Assembly (NCBI RefSeq): GCF_000313135.1
Contig: NW_004457618.1
Location: forward strand, 150,423-194,774
Source: Acanthamoeba castellanii str. Neff
Taxonomy: Eukaryota > Discosea > Longamoebia > Acanthamoebidae
DNA: 44,352 nt
Reading direction: 5' to 3'
Each line of letters begins with the position of its first letter. Position 1 is the stretch's first letter. This document shows positions 9,921 to 25,155 of the stretch, one piece after another. The position numbers were made by a program, and so were the translations under genes. Under the pieces are notes generated by a model that was given only the letters and a program-made list of their open reading frames with translations, searched no databases and was not told where the DNA came from.

Positions 9921-10149
9921 GCTGATCAGATGCTTCCTTTATCTTCTTATCTGTGATGTGCGATCCGCGCAGACAGCTGGCGTGGCCGTTTTCCCCTCGC
10001 GCTTGTTGTTTATTTTCCCTGTGCTCCAATTTAGACGCCGCACCTTTTTTCGCGAAGGACACGCTCCGCCTGGTCTTCACCTTCTTCAAGGTGGCGGCCA
10101 CGACCACGTTTGAGTGTTTATTGGGAAGAAGGAGAGGGGGAAGGCGCAA

Positions 10150-13670
<3,521 letters not shown>

Positions 13671-14246
13671 GGCGTGCTCTTTGTACAGAGGAGGGGAGTG
13701 GTGGATGTGATAGGAGGAAGAGGATGCGGACGGAGATGAGGAAGCTAAAACTAAATACAAAAGCTAAAATAAAATAAAAAGGAGAAGAATTCGACTGCCT
13801 CCTTTTGTCCTTGTTATCCGGTCTTTCTAATCGACGTGCTTGTCTATGTTTTGATATCACTCTTTGTGTGCAGTGACATGCAAAGTCCTGCGGCCTTGGG
13901 CTTTGCCAGCGAGATCGCGAAACGAACAACAAGATTGGGTAAGTAGTGAAATGGACAAGAAAAGCTGGGTGAAATTTGTGGTGTGTTCGTCTTCCTCGTT
14001 CCAGGCCTGGCTGAGCTCCCACGTGCTGATAGATATCAGATCAGGGTACACCTTCCTCTGGCGCGAGTTGCGTCAAACGACCATGTCTCCCAGTCAAGCT
14101 CAGGAGAAGGCTGTTCTGTGCACAGGCCTGTGAGTTGCCGCACTTCTTGCAAACCGAGGCTCGCTGCGTTTGGAAATTGCAAACGAAATTTTGGACAACA
14201 AGACGAAAAAGAGCAAGAAGAAGCGAAATCAATTGATCAGAACAAG
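13671..14246. other. divergent upstream region of ATG1-A (-) and COMMD6 (+)
   Basis: A 576-base gap holding the promoters of both genes. Parts are open in both directions, including a frame that joins the COMMD6 start from upstream, but its content (PRADRYQIRVHLPLARVAS) resembles nothing in the COMMD family, and no upstream exon can be supported. Confidence 0.45.
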
Positions 14247-14545
14247 ATGGCACAAGCAAAGGTGTTCAACGTGGGGCAGCTGCTCGATTTTGAATGGAAG
14301 CTGGGCGTAGCAGTGGAATCGAACAACTGCAAGAAACTCAACGCGCCCTTCGTGTCCATCCTCCTCCGGACGCTCGACGATAACGGCAAGGTGGTCTCTC
14401 ACGCATTCGAACTCTCCTTTCCCGAGTTTCAGGTTCTGCTCCCCTCCATCAATCCTTTTGCTTCAGGCCTGACATTATATTGTTACCCATGTAGGAGTTT
14501 GCCAAGAACTTCAGGGACATCTCCAATCTTATGGAGAGCCTGTGA
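14247..14545 (+). CDS. COMMD6: COMM domain protein, COMMD6-like
   Basis: Two exons, 14247-14432 and 14495-14545, phase 0, 78 residues. Nearly the whole protein is a COMM domain: VGQLLDFEWKLGVAVESNNC, a central strand pair, FELSFPEFQEF and a final helix RDISNLMESL. Size and order fit COMMD6, the short member that lacks most of the N-terminal helical domain. COMMD proteins form the ring of the Commander complex, which with CCC/retriever recycles endosomal cargo. The ATG chosen (14247) is the last one upstream of the domain; the frame is open further upstream but without family resemblance. It is convergent with the MIT-domain gene, which ends 118 bases away. Confidence 0.9.
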
Positions 14546-14662
14546 GCCAGCTCTATCTTCACCCAATCTCCCTCTTTTGCGCCGATTCTTTATTTATTGT
14601 CAATGTACTCTTCCTTCCACACACCATTGTGCCAACGTGCGCGTGCGTGTCGTTGTGGCTCT

Positions 14663-15994
14663 TCACATGCCCCACTTCTTGATGAACTCGGCGCGGTACT
14701 TGCGTTCCTTGTCGCGTTCCTCCTTCTCCTTCATGGCCATGAAGGCCTTCTCCCGCTCGCGTAGCGGGTCAGCGTCAGCGGCATCTCGCCGGCCCGCCTT
14801 CCGCTCCTCTCGCTCCTTCTTGCGCAGCTCCCACTTCTGCCCGAACGTCAGGTCGCGCTCCTGCTCCATCCTCGCTCTTCGTCTCCTCCGTCGCTCGGCC
14901 TCCTCGTCGTCGTTGCTGCTGCCGGTACCATCACTCTCATCGTCATCACCGCTCTCGTCAGTGCTCGAATCATCGCTCGTGTCGCTGTCGCTCGCGCGTC
15001 GTCCGCGCCTGCGTGACCGCCGATGTCCCGGTCGATCATTCTTCTTCTTGGCCGATGGCAGCGATGACGAAGTGGGAGTGGTGGCAACAGCGACGGGGCC
15101 GCCTAGGATCTCCAGCCGCACGTCGTCGTGGACGGCGTTCAGGATCCGCTCGATCTGCTCCTCCTCAGTGAGCTCCTCCGCGTCCAGTATCGACGGTCGC
15201 GTCGCGGCCGATGGGTCAGCGATCACCTCGCGGCCGGCCAACCGATTCACCCGCTCCCTGTACTCGCGGTCGACATCCTCGACCGAGCGGCCGCCGCCTT
15301 GACTGCCGTGGCCACCGCCTTGACCGCCGCCACCAGCACTGCTGGTCACCACATCCACGCGAAGCTGCATGACGCGCTCCATCAGCGCACGGTCCTCCTC
15401 GTCGGCGAAGTGGTGCTGCGGCAGACCACCACCAAGGCCACCGGGTGTTGGTGGACCCGCGGTGCCGGTCGAGGCAAGCGCAGCGAGGGCGTGCTTGGGG
15501 ATGTCAAGGCCGTGGTGTGACGGTGGCTGTGCCGCAGACGATGACGGAGGTGGTCGAGCTGGGCGATGGTGAGCCGTCGGCGTGTGTGAAGGTTGCGAGG
15601 TTGTTGATGCTGACACGGTAGAAGGTGGGTTGCCTGCGTTGCCTGCACGTCATGTGTCACACGAGTAATGCTGTCTTGATGGGTTGAGGGCTTGTGCAGT
15701 TGTTACCTCCTGCTGCCAGGCGCATGGCCAGCTGGTCAGCCCGCCTCTGGTACTCGCCGATCTTTTGCAGCAGCGTCTGCCTGAAGCTGTCTGCTTGCCT
15801 TGCATCTGTCCAGTGGTTGGTTAAAGTTGCATTGATCGATAAATGAGATTGAATCTGTGAGTACCGCCATAGGCCAGGTAGAGCAGGGCAATGCCGTCGC
15901 GATAAGCCTGCACCGCCTCACCATATCGCAGCTGCGCATCGAGCTGCGTTGCTCGTGTCAATGCCTGCAACCCGCGCGCCAGCTCCTCTCCCAT
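14663..15994 (-). CDS. MIT-domain protein with charged C-terminal region
   Basis: Exons 15994-15865, 15805-15707 and 15642-14663; 402 residues. The first 75 residues form an MIT three-helix bundle (ALTRATQLDAQLRYGEAVQA, YRDGIALLYLAYG, SFRQTLLQKIGEYQRRADQL), the module that binds ESCRT-III tails. A Pro/Ser/His-rich linker follows, then a conserved-looking acidic helix (ILDAEELTEEEQIERIL), a Ser/Asp-rich stretch next to Arg clusters, and a C-terminal charged coiled coil starting LTFGQKWELRKKEREERKAG. It likely works at endosomes or in membrane abscission, but the C-terminal part matches no family I know. A neighbour of two ATG1 genes that also carry MIT-like helices; there is no evidence of a shared function. 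Confidence 0.8.
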
Positions 15995-16245
15995 CTTTTT
16001 TTACGTTTTACTTTTGACCAAACCGTTTCTGAAACCAATGCGAAATCAATGATGAATTCTTTATTTTACTGGACCTATTATCGTCACCATTTTGTGGGTG
16101 ACCCAACACGTGGTGTTTTTCACTTTGTTGAGCCTTGCTCGGGGGGTGTCACTCAGTTGAGCTCACAAAGAAAGGGGTAAAGCGCTGTACATAGCTCAGA
16201 GAAGGAGGAGAGAAGTAGAATGTTGACGAGATGAGAGACTGATCA

Positions 16246-19200
16246 TCAGTCCTCCTGGGCGTCGTGGAAGTAGGAGCGGACGTAGTCGCCGTCAAAGTCG
16301 GGGCCGTTGATGTTGATGGGGAGGTGCGCGGCAGCCTCGGCTTCGGCGAGCTCGCCCTCGCGCTCGCGGAGGGCCTTGTGGCAGGCGATCTGCACGCCGA
16401 GGCCGACGATGATGTAGATGGCGCAAGCGGCAAAGAGGAAGAAGCAGCCGTCGTCCAGGGTGGCGATGACGTCGAAGCACTTGGTGTCGCCATCGAGATA
16501 GGGGCCAAAGTACTGGGCGAGGAGCGGGTTGATGATGTCGCAGCGGCTGCCGATGATGAACTGCGAGAACTGCTGGAGCTCGAGCAGCGCGGCGACGATC
16601 GAGACGACGACGACTCGAGCGCCGACCAGGCGTTGAAGACCTCGGTCACGACGAACACGCCGCGCTGCAGCCTCGGTGTCAACGGGGTGAGCCACAGAAC
16701 GAGGAGTAGGAGCAGGTAGCACAGCGGGATGGCGATGGCAAAGCTGAACCAGGTGACCTGGATGAAGCGCACGCCGAAGCTGTCGGGGTTGAGCGCGCTG
16801 CTGGGCAGGGCGAGGCCGGTGGAGATGATGGAGTAGGAGGTGAACGAGTCCTCCTGGAGGAAGTTCAAGAGGAGCTGGAAGGCGCCGCGGAACTGGAACT
16901 GGAAGGAGTCGATGACGGAGCCGGTGATGAGGAGCGCGATGGAGAAGAGGAGCAGGAACGTGACGGCGGCGGTGACTAGCCACGAGAAGCGGGAGAGCAC
17001 GCAGTTGGACTTGAACGCGTACGAGCACAGGGCCTCCCACTTGTGCTTCTGCTGCCCGGGAGCTCCGCGCGAGCGAGACTGGGCCACGAGGTGCGGCGCC
17101 TTGGGCTTGGGCTTCGGGGCCGACTCGAGGCGGTGGCAGGCCAGGACGACGTGAGTGCTGGCGAGCGAGAGCATGGTGGCGAGCAGGAAGCTGTAGAAGC
17201 CCCAGTGGGGCTCGACGTAGGCATCGACCCGCGCGGTGCCGGCGGCGTGTGCGGCGAGACGGGAGGCACGATGCGGAAGTGGAACGGCCACCATCATGAG
17301 CGTGAGCACGAAGGCGTCGATGAGGGACCACTTGCCCAGCACGTCGAGCGACATGAGCACACGCTCGCGGTTCTTGCGCGTCAGAAGGTTGACGGGGACG
17401 ATCCAGCAGAGCAGCAGCATGACCAGCTTGAGGTAGGGCCACGCGCCGGAGAAAACGGCGATGAGGAGCGAGAGCGCGTAGACCTCGGCGTGCCACATGT
17501 CCACCACGCTGTTGCCCAGGCTGAAGTCGAACAGCGAGGGCAGCTTCGTCTGCTCGCCGCCCATCGTGACGTACATGTAGACCGACGCGCCGACCGAGGT
17601 GTTGGACGAGATGAAGAGCGCGATGTTGCTCAGGAGCAACAGCAGGACGCCGTAGCGCAGTGCCGCGGGGAAGCGCGAGGTGAAGATCAGCGCGTTGAGC
17701 CACTTGCTGCGGCGGCCATCAGTCTCCTCCTCCTCCTTCGTCTCGCCGACGCCGTCGATGGCGTCGTCGGAGAGCACGCGGCGGTCACGGTGGTCGTTGA
17801 TAAGCGGCGCGTTGGACTCCTCGTCGGATGGCGACGACGACGGCATCTGGGAGATGAAGAGCGCGGCCACGGTCAGGGCCAGAAGCACGGCGAACACGCC
17901 GCCGGCGCCGGAGAAGGCGGCGATGGTGGACTCCCGGTTGAAGGTCTCCGGGCTGGACGGGTTGGTGCAGGTCGTGTTGGCCTCGAGCAGCGCGCCAAAG
18001 CCCACATTGGCTAGGAGGCGCACGGGTCCGGCCACGAGGCCGTTGAAGAGCGCCGGGATGGCCGGTTGGAACGACTGGGTGAGCAGCGCAAAGACGTTGT
18101 TGATGGCCGTGTCGAGCTGCTCCTCGGTGCCGCCGTTGGTAGCCAGAATTTGGAGCTGTGCGAGCACGAACGAGAAGTCGAGCTGCGTCATGTTGAGGTC
18201 GTGCACGGTCGACAGCAGGCAGCCGGGCACGATAATCTGGTTGTCGGTGAGGCTCCGCACGGTGGCGTCGTTGATGGCGACCTGCAGCGAGGAGTGGAGA
18301 GTGTTGTTCTCGAGCCCGGCGATCAGTACGGCTTCCTCGTAGAGGTAGGTGTCGCCGAGCGTGCCGTTGACGCTCACGTTGACCGAGAAGGCCACGGAGA
18401 GAGCAAAGGTGTCGAGCTGCGTGCGCGAGGTGAGGTTGTAGTGGCCCTCGGGCTCGAGCACGTCGAACAGGCCCCAGGTGTTGAGGCCCGAGATCGACAC
18501 GTTGTGGAGGCCGAACGTGACCACGCCGAGAGACGCGACGGGGATGGGCACCGACAGGCCGATGTTTGACACGGCGACCCGGCCGGTGTTGTTGGTGAGC
18601 GCGTTCACGATCTTGTTGAGGCCGAGGATGCCATCGGCACCGACGACGTCGTCGAGAACATAGTCCACCACCGCCAGCATGGAGCTCTTCCGGAGATCCA
18701 TCATGCCGGGCGGGTACACGGGCGGGACCACCGGCGGGCGCGGCTTGAGAAAGGGGCGGATGAACATATCGGCGTCCTGCAGGACGTTGGTGAGGTTGGT
18801 CTGCACCAGCTTCGTCAGCTCGGTGCAGATCACGCCGTTGAGACTGTTGGAGATGACCGAGGCGACCTCGGTGCGTAGCAGGTCGAGGAAGGTGCTAAAG
18901 TCGCCCTGGAACTCGATCGACGACACGACGATCTTGGGCGTGCATGTGGTGAGGTTGGCCGCGCTGGCGAGGCCGTCGGCGTCCTTCTGAAGCTGCAGAG
19001 TGAGCGCCAGCTTCGAGTTGTTCACGACGGCGTTGGCGCTGCCCCCCAACGCGGGCAACAAGGGCACCGAGAGACCCCAGTCCAGGGCGCACTGGATGCT
19101 GAGGCCCGCGACGTCGAAGCCCACGCCGGCCGGGGGCACGAGCGAAGACTGGAGATCGCCGAGGGTGAGCCCGGTGCACACGCCCTTGCTCACAGTGCCG

Positions 19201-19505
19201 GTGACGGTGACGCCGAGCCACGAACTCGAGAATTTTTGGTCGGGGATGTGGATCATGAGCCTCTTGAGCCAGCATTGCAGATCGCAGTCGGTAGGAGGCG
19301 CCGCGAGCGGTGCCGATATGTACACGGTGGCGCCGTCGGCAGCAGACGGGAGGCTGAGGGCGTCGATGTGATGGAGGGATGTGGAGGGAATGGAAGGAAG
19401 AGGAAGATGCGCGTCGAGCTGAGTCGAGCCGAAGACGGGAGCGAAGAGGAGTGGCAAAACGAGGAGTGGTGAGACGAAGGCTCTCCTTCTGATGTGTTGA
19501 TTCAT
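16246..19505 (-). CDS. TULIP/BPI-like lumenal region fused to PqiA/LetA-like membrane region
   Basis: One long exon from ATG 19505-19503 to the stop at 16248-16246. A signal peptide (SPLLVLPLLFAPVFG) is followed by about 530 residues outside the membrane, beta-rich, with many NxS/T sites and paired Cys; the pattern (CDLQCWLKRL, long amphipathic strands, Pro-rich hinge PRPPVVPPVYPPG near the middle, then a second similar half) suggests a two-lobed BPI/LBP-type lipid-binding fold. After a first helix and an acidic cytosolic stretch come about eight more membrane helices, with the PqiA/LetA signature WPYLKLVMLLLCW and LDVLGKWSLIDAFVLTLM. Bacterial PqiA/LetA work with MCE proteins in lipid transport, so lipid transfer at an endomembrane or the cell surface is a fair guess. 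The frame breaks near 16605-16630; one missing base restores 1086 residues ending DFDGDYVRSYFHDAQED. Confidence 0.7.
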
Positions 19506-19532
19506 AGACGATCCTGCGCGGTGAAGGAGCAA

Positions 19533-20336
19533 TCAGCGTGTGTGTGGTGGTGCATGCGGTGGCGCGTGCGCGTGTGCCGAAGAAAATGAAAAGAAAGCAG
19601 TACCAGCTGGCGTGGCTGAACCAAACAGCTGGAAGATCGTCGCAGACATGTACAAAACTGCAAAAATGACCACGTTGTGGTGACTGCTTGCAGCGCCTTC
19701 CGTTGCGTTGGGACTCGGCTCGGCCGCGCTCTGTTCGTGTTTGGAGGTCGCGAGCTGTGAGTGCAAACCCACGCCTCAAGAGGCGCTGCATGAGATTGCA
19801 AAGAGGCAAAAGGGGTAGCGCAGTGTACAGTGGTCCGGGCCTGACCTCGAGACTTGAGCATGCTGTCGGTGTGTGCTGTGTTCCTACTCGAGAGTTGCGA
19901 GATCTTTACGTGCGTGGTGTGAGCAAAACATGTGGTGTGCATCAATGGAAGAAGAATGAAAACGTTGGAGTGAATGTGATGGGCAGTGCATGTCAAGGAA
20001 AGCTACCTTGAGGCTTCGCGAGGAAATTTCGTGTTGCCGCTTCCCGAGGTCGCGGTCGAGGCCGCCCCACTTACGATGAATGAAGGCGTTCGATCCGTGA
20101 TCGCTGTACTTGCGACCGGTTTCCCTCTCGGCGAGCTTGGTCGCGATGCGCACGATGGTATCTCCCGACGACAGGAAGGAAGCCTGGGTATGGCGCAGGT
20201 TGTCCACCTCCCTCTCGAAGAAGTCTGGGCTGTTGATGTCGCCCGCGGCAAGACTCCAATGCAGCGTTTCGAATAGTGCCAACAGAAAGATGGCCAGCGA
20301 GAATGGGCCTCGAATTCGCACGTTCATCTTCGCCAT
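19533..20336 (-). CDS. hypothetical secretory-pathway protein, model tentative
   Basis: Exon 20336-20007 is the firm part: MAKMNVRIRGPFSL, a hydrophobic signal segment (AIFLLALFETLHWSLA), then a charged helix-rich region beginning DINSPDFFEREVDNLRHTQA. It ends at a good donor (AAG|GTAGCT). Proposed next exons, 19903-19829 and 19754 onwards, are in phase; the last encodes a membrane helix (VVIFAVLYMSATIFQLFG). It can either run to the TGA at 19535-19533 or splice at 19604 to 19513, which would join it in frame to the TULIP/PqiA gene. No family was recognised; exon 1 is more secure than the rest. Confidence 0.4.
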
Positions 20337-21734
20337 TCGCGCCAGGCGAGAGCGTACCCAAGGGAAGAAGCAACAATCCTGACTGAATTTACGCCAATTC
20401 TGCGCGTGTGGAGACGAGTTCGACGTCGGGGCGGGCAAGAAAGATGTATGTGCCCTTCCTTTCGAATCCGCGTAGAGGAGGCGCCAAGGCAACTGTCTTT
20501 CGGCGGTGTGTGTCTGTGGTCTGCAATTTTCACCGGGCAAGCTCCGCAGCCAGTCGCCGGTTGTGGGCTTTTTATGTCACACACGTGAGCTCGATGCCCA
20601 AGCTGGCCGAGTCGGCGGGCTACCAACAAGTTCTCGCCGTGGCGGCGAAGGCAACAACGACCTCAACGAAGGTTGAGTGGCGGTGGTCCAAGATGAAGTG
20701 GTGAGGTGTCTCCGGATCACGGAGTGAGAGGGAGAGTGTTCCCACAATAAAAAGTCGGGGACGGGAGTTACTAGGATAAAAAGGCCAGAAGGGAGGCCAA
20801 GCACCAAGAAGAAGACAAGCTTCGTCTTGTCCAACTCTCAGCAAAGCAAGAGAGGCTAAGGAGGGAGAGCGTATTGATGAGAAACTAACATGCACCACCA
20901 ACAGAATAATGATGTTGAGACCATGTTAACCCATAGTTCATTCTGAACACTCACCCGAGGCCTCTTTTGCTTTTGCTGCGCTTGAGCCGAAAGAAAGCCA
21001 CTTGTTTTCCACGTTGTGCACAGCCGCCACCACCACCACAGCCTCGGCTCTCCTTCTTGTCACGATCAGCGCCGTCCCGCCGAGCCTACAGGGACCTTCG
21101 TTTGCGTGATGGAGCACTTTGGCCGCTGGGCTGCGGAGAGCCAGTTGGCGGGAAACTGCGGATTTTGAAGAATGATGACAAAATAAAACCGACAGATACT
21201 TGAAATGTCGCGAGAAGTGCGCCTTGAGCTTGGGACGTTCGTTGGGTTCTGTCATCTTCCTGTACTTGCGTGGCGGCAAAGGCTCCATTCTTGGGAGAAA
21301 TCCCGGAAGCAAGACGAGAGCGGCAATTTGTAGAACACCACAAATCGCGAGCACGAGCACGAATCATCGCCCAATGCGCGAGAGGGGACATCCGACGCCA
21401 ACTACATCATCTCAGTAAATCACATCCAAGAGCTGCAGCTCTGCCTCCAAGGCCGCAAGGGCCAACGTTATATGTAAACATTGCACATATCCACCAAAGC
21501 ATCAGCAAGACTCTAAGGACGGAGAGATCTTGTGTACAAAGGAAGGCAGGCTTTTGATTTGATTTGTATATAGTTGTATAGTTTTCATCCCCTCTACTCC
21601 CCAACCTCATCTTCTGCTCCCTCTTCCTCCTCATCTTATCCATCTCCATCTCCTCGGATCCTCTCCATCCATCTCCTCGCATCTTTTTCGCTGCACGACG
21701 TGTTCGATCGAACCGGAGCACCAGCAAAGCAAAT
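20337..21734. other. poorly resolved region upstream of ATG1-B
   Basis: Apart from the weak two-exon model at 21096-21360, nothing here has convincing coding character. It must contain the promoter of ATG1-B (+, start 21735) and the upstream region of the minus-strand gene starting at 20336. The last 130 bases before ATG1-B are pyrimidine-rich (CCTC/TCTCC runs). Confidence 0.4.
21096..21360 (-). CDS. possible small membrane-protein gene fragment
   Basis: Two possible exons, 21360-21200 and 21155-21096, joined in phase. The first holds a hydrophobic segment (LVLAICGVLQIAALVLLPGF) and then a basic, Pro-rich stretch; the second continues FPPTGSPQPSGQSAPSRKRR. There is no ATG in frame before the hydrophobic part, and the 3' end cannot be placed (a good GTGAGT donor occurs near 20955 in another frame). 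No family resemblance. It may be a true gene with unseen exons or chance. Confidence 0.25.
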
Positions 21735-24700
21735 ATGGAGCAGAACAAGAGATTCACCATCGGGAACTACGTGTCGGATGGCAAGCGCCTCGGCAAGGGC
21801 GCCTTTGCCACCGTCTACCTCGGCCATCACAAAGACAACCCCTCTGTATGCGTTTCCCTCCCTGTTCCCTTCTCGTCGCCCATCTATTTACTCACTCCCG
21901 CGCGTTGTTGTATGCACGCGCCGTCGCATAACAGGAGCTCGTCGCGATCAAGGTCGTGGACGTGGAGCGGCTCACGCGTTCCAACCAGAGGCTCAAGCGA
22001 CAACTGGACTCGGAGATCAGCATCATGAAGACTCTGCAACACGATCACATCGTCACCCTTCACGAAGTCATCGTGGTTCGACACCCTCTCTCGTCGCTTT
22101 GAACCTCTACTCGTCATCATGTACTGACGTTCATCATCGGGCCAACATCGCGGCGTCACGACAAACGCACAGGGAACGGAGTACATTTACTTGGTACTCG
22201 AGTACTGCGTGGGCGGCGACTTCTCGGACTATTTGAAGAAGCACAAGCGCAAGCGACTAAGCGAAGACACGGCTCGTTGCTTCCTCCGCCAGCTCGGTAT
22301 GCTCTTGTTTGACGCCCGTCTCTCTCTCTCTCTCTCCTTGTCCCTTCTCGCTCTCTTCGCTTCCGCTAAGCCACCGCTTTACTCACCGCGGTCTCTTGCG
22401 TACACGCGCAGCTTCCGGTCTCAAGTATCTGCACAGCAAAAACATCATCCACAGGTATCGTATTGTATCGTGATGTGATGTGACACTCGTGGCGTTAATG
22501 TTGTCGTTGTTAGCACCGGTCGTTATAATCGCTCATACAACGTACAACGCACAATAGGGACTTGAAGCCTCAGAATCTGCTCATGGCCGCCAAGCCCGGT
22601 CGGTCCGGCGGCGACAACGGCGACGACAGCACTCGGTGGGAGCTCAAGATCGCCGACTTTGGGTTCGCGCGGTTCATGGAGCCGCAGTCGGTGGCCAGCA
22701 CCCTGTGCGGCTCGCCTCTCTACATGGTACGCCCGTACACTCGTCCTCGCATCTTCTTCTGATTCAGCTGCTCGCGAGGCACCTTCCGAGATCGCACACA
22801 TGTGGTCGTTAACGGCAATCATTGTCTATTCGCGAAGGCGCCCGAGGTGTTGCTGTGCCAGCCGTACGACGCCAAGGCGGACCTGTGGTCGGTCGGTGCC
22901 ATCCTCTTCGAGATGCTCACCGGAAAGCCGCCTTTCAACGTGCGCACGCACATCGAGCTCGTACACATCCTGATCAGCGAACAAGGTAACACATTCATCC
23001 CCCCCCCTCCACACTCACAAGCAATTGAACGCCGTTGACATCTGTGATTGCGCTTCGTACAGTCAAATTCCCGAGAGATCTGGGGTTGTCGAGCGATTGC
23101 ATGGACCTGCTGCAGGCGCTGCTCAAGAAGAACAAGGAGGAGCGCATCACGTGGCGCGAGTTCTTCAGCCATCCGTTCATCGTGCACGACACCGCCGGCG
23201 CCGCCTTGACCACCTTCTGCAGGACCCCGATCTCGCAGGCCATTCCGATAGCACACGGTGGACACAGGTTAGCGCTCGAGGCTCCACCACCACCACCACC
23301 ACCATCAGAGTATGTCCTCCTGTGCCCAAGCACCGACAATTCTAACCATCATTCTCCCCCCCCCCTATGTGCGATCGAACGTTCACAGGAAGCGCAGCGT
23401 AACGATGCAAAGCACACCCACCAATTCGAGCACCGAAATGCTTGTGCTGCCCTCGCCGCCAAACTACGGCTCGCCCGGTTCCTTCATGCACATACCGACA
23501 ATCGCCGGGGGCAGCAGCGGTGGCAGCGGAGAACTCAACTCGCCCACCTACCTACGGAGCCCTCACTCCTCGGGCGGTTTCAGCGTCGAAAGCTATGGTT
23601 CGGGTACGCCTGCGCCCCCCTTTCTCGGCTCGGCAAAGCTCAAGGGCTCACAATGACACACACACACACACACACAACACACAACAATGGCATGCGCGGC
23701 AGGGTGGGGCTCGGGTCTACGCAGGCCGCTGACCAACCCATTCAAGGAGTCGTTCGACCTATCTCCGCTCCCCTCCACCTCCGCCGCCAGCACTACAACC
23801 GAGTCGGAACCCAAAGAAAAAGAGGTAAGGAACCACCAGCAAGCACACCGCCAAGGACGACTGTCATCGGTTCCGCTCACACTTCTCCGCCTTTTGTGTC
23901 CAGGGCGCTGAATCGTTCGAGGACTCGTTTGAGCTGGTGGAGTCGACCGACTCGTTTGAGCTGCTGGACTCGTCTGAGTCGTCGGCTTCCGCGTACACAT
24001 CCCCCGAAGAGGTATGTTGGCTGGCTCCCCGTTTTCGTCTGTAGATTCGAAAACTAATTCGACTGGTTTGTGCAGCGGCACGTGATTGATGCCCTGGCGC
24101 TGATGGTGCGGAAGGTGACGGTCGTGATCGAGCTGGCTGATACCAAGGTTCGTCCCCGGTTTGGTCCCAAAGGTGGGTTCATGTTTCGTTTCGCAACTGA
24201 CGCGCGCTCTTTTCTTTCTGTTCTTTCTTCTGTCATTTGAGCAGATTGACGAGAGTCCGCTCGACGCGCTGGCGCTGTACATAAAGGCTCTGCACATCCA
24301 CCACTCCATCTCCCAGTATGTCAAGAAGGCCGCCCAGTCGCACCACCACCTCGCCTACTCCTCGCGCCTCGGTTTAGGTTGGCTCCCTCTATTTCCCCCC
24401 CCCCCTCTTTTCCCCATCGTTCGCTTACACGTTTTTGTTTTGAATGGGCAGTGGTGGAACGGATGCGCGGCGAGTTCACGCTGACGCTCAGAAAGGCCGA
24501 GTACCTCAAACGAAACCTGAAACCCAGCGACTCGTGCCCACCCGCCGAGAAGTCCATCTATGAATCGGCTCTCAGATGGTAAGTCTCTATTGCACCTCAC
24601 GGTCGGACTATATTGTCGTGTGCGGTGGTGTGTGTGTGTGTGTGTCTGCGCGCGCGCGTCTGCGGAGCTTACGGTGCTTTTTCTTTCAAGGGGCGAGAAG

Positions 24701-25015
24701 GTGCCACCTTCGAAGTACTGCGCCACTTCAACAAGGCGGAATCGCTCTACGTGCGGTCGTCGCAGTTGCTGCAGCTTCTCAGCGGGGAGGCCATCCACCC
24801 GTCGGACAAAGCCGTCCTCGAATCATGTACGCAGCACACCTCAGTGGCCCACACCACTGGCGCTCCTTCATCTTGGGCCGCACACTCACTCACGTCATAC
24901 ACACGCTACATCGGCAGACATAGCGTCGTTCGAGAAGCGATTGCGAGAAGTGCGAAAGAAGCAGACGGTACTGGACGGTCAGGTCACCGGCCCTCGCACC
25001 ATCACTCGTGACTAG
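21735..25015 (+). CDS. ATG1: ATG1/ULK-like autophagy protein kinase, paralogue B
   Basis: Fifteen exons: 21735-21845, 21935-22072, 22173-22296, 22412-22454, 22558-22726, 22838-22985, 23063-23309, 23389-23603, 23703-23824, 23904-24011, 24076-24147, 24245-24377, 24452-24578, 24691-24826, 24918-25015. The kinase has all key motifs ([39 protein letters not shown]) and C-terminal MIT-like helices. Twelve introns match paralogue A in place and phase; two are only in B: one splitting the HRD codon (22455-22557) and one at 24579-24690. At the latter the exon reads CTCAGATG where A has CTCCAGATG, so B lacks one base; restoring it gives 663 codons, otherwise reading ends at TGG TAA and the last MIT-like helices are lost. 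A linker poly-Pro run (six or seven Pro) is B-specific. Confidence 0.87.
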
Positions 25016-25155
25016 CAGCGCCATCTCCACTTCATGTGATGCCTCTCTCTCCCCTCAGCATCACCATCACACACACATTTACATAAACACACCACTCTCA
25101 CTGTCGCGTGTGAAAGAGTCAGTTCTTCTTCTTCTTCTTCTTCTACTGCTGGAAG

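Noticed and set aside
13983..14246. N-terminal extension of COMMD6 from upstream in-frame sequence
   Set aside because: The upstream residues have no resemblance to COMMD proteins, and the ATG at 14247 gives a protein of COMMD6 length.
14660..15302. Plus-strand Ser/Arg-rich frame over the MIT-domain gene
   Set aside because: It is the reverse complement of the charged C-terminal region of that gene and has simple Ser/Arg/Leu composition.
17043..18014. Long open frame on the plus strand opposite the TULIP/PqiA gene
   Set aside because: Its composition (His/Arg/Gly/Glu-rich, no domains) is that of an antisense shadow of GC-rich coding sequence; the minus strand has clear membrane helices and motifs.
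20408..20704. Plus-strand open frame near 20.5 kb
   Set aside because: No start context, no family, no supporting splice sites; content looks random.
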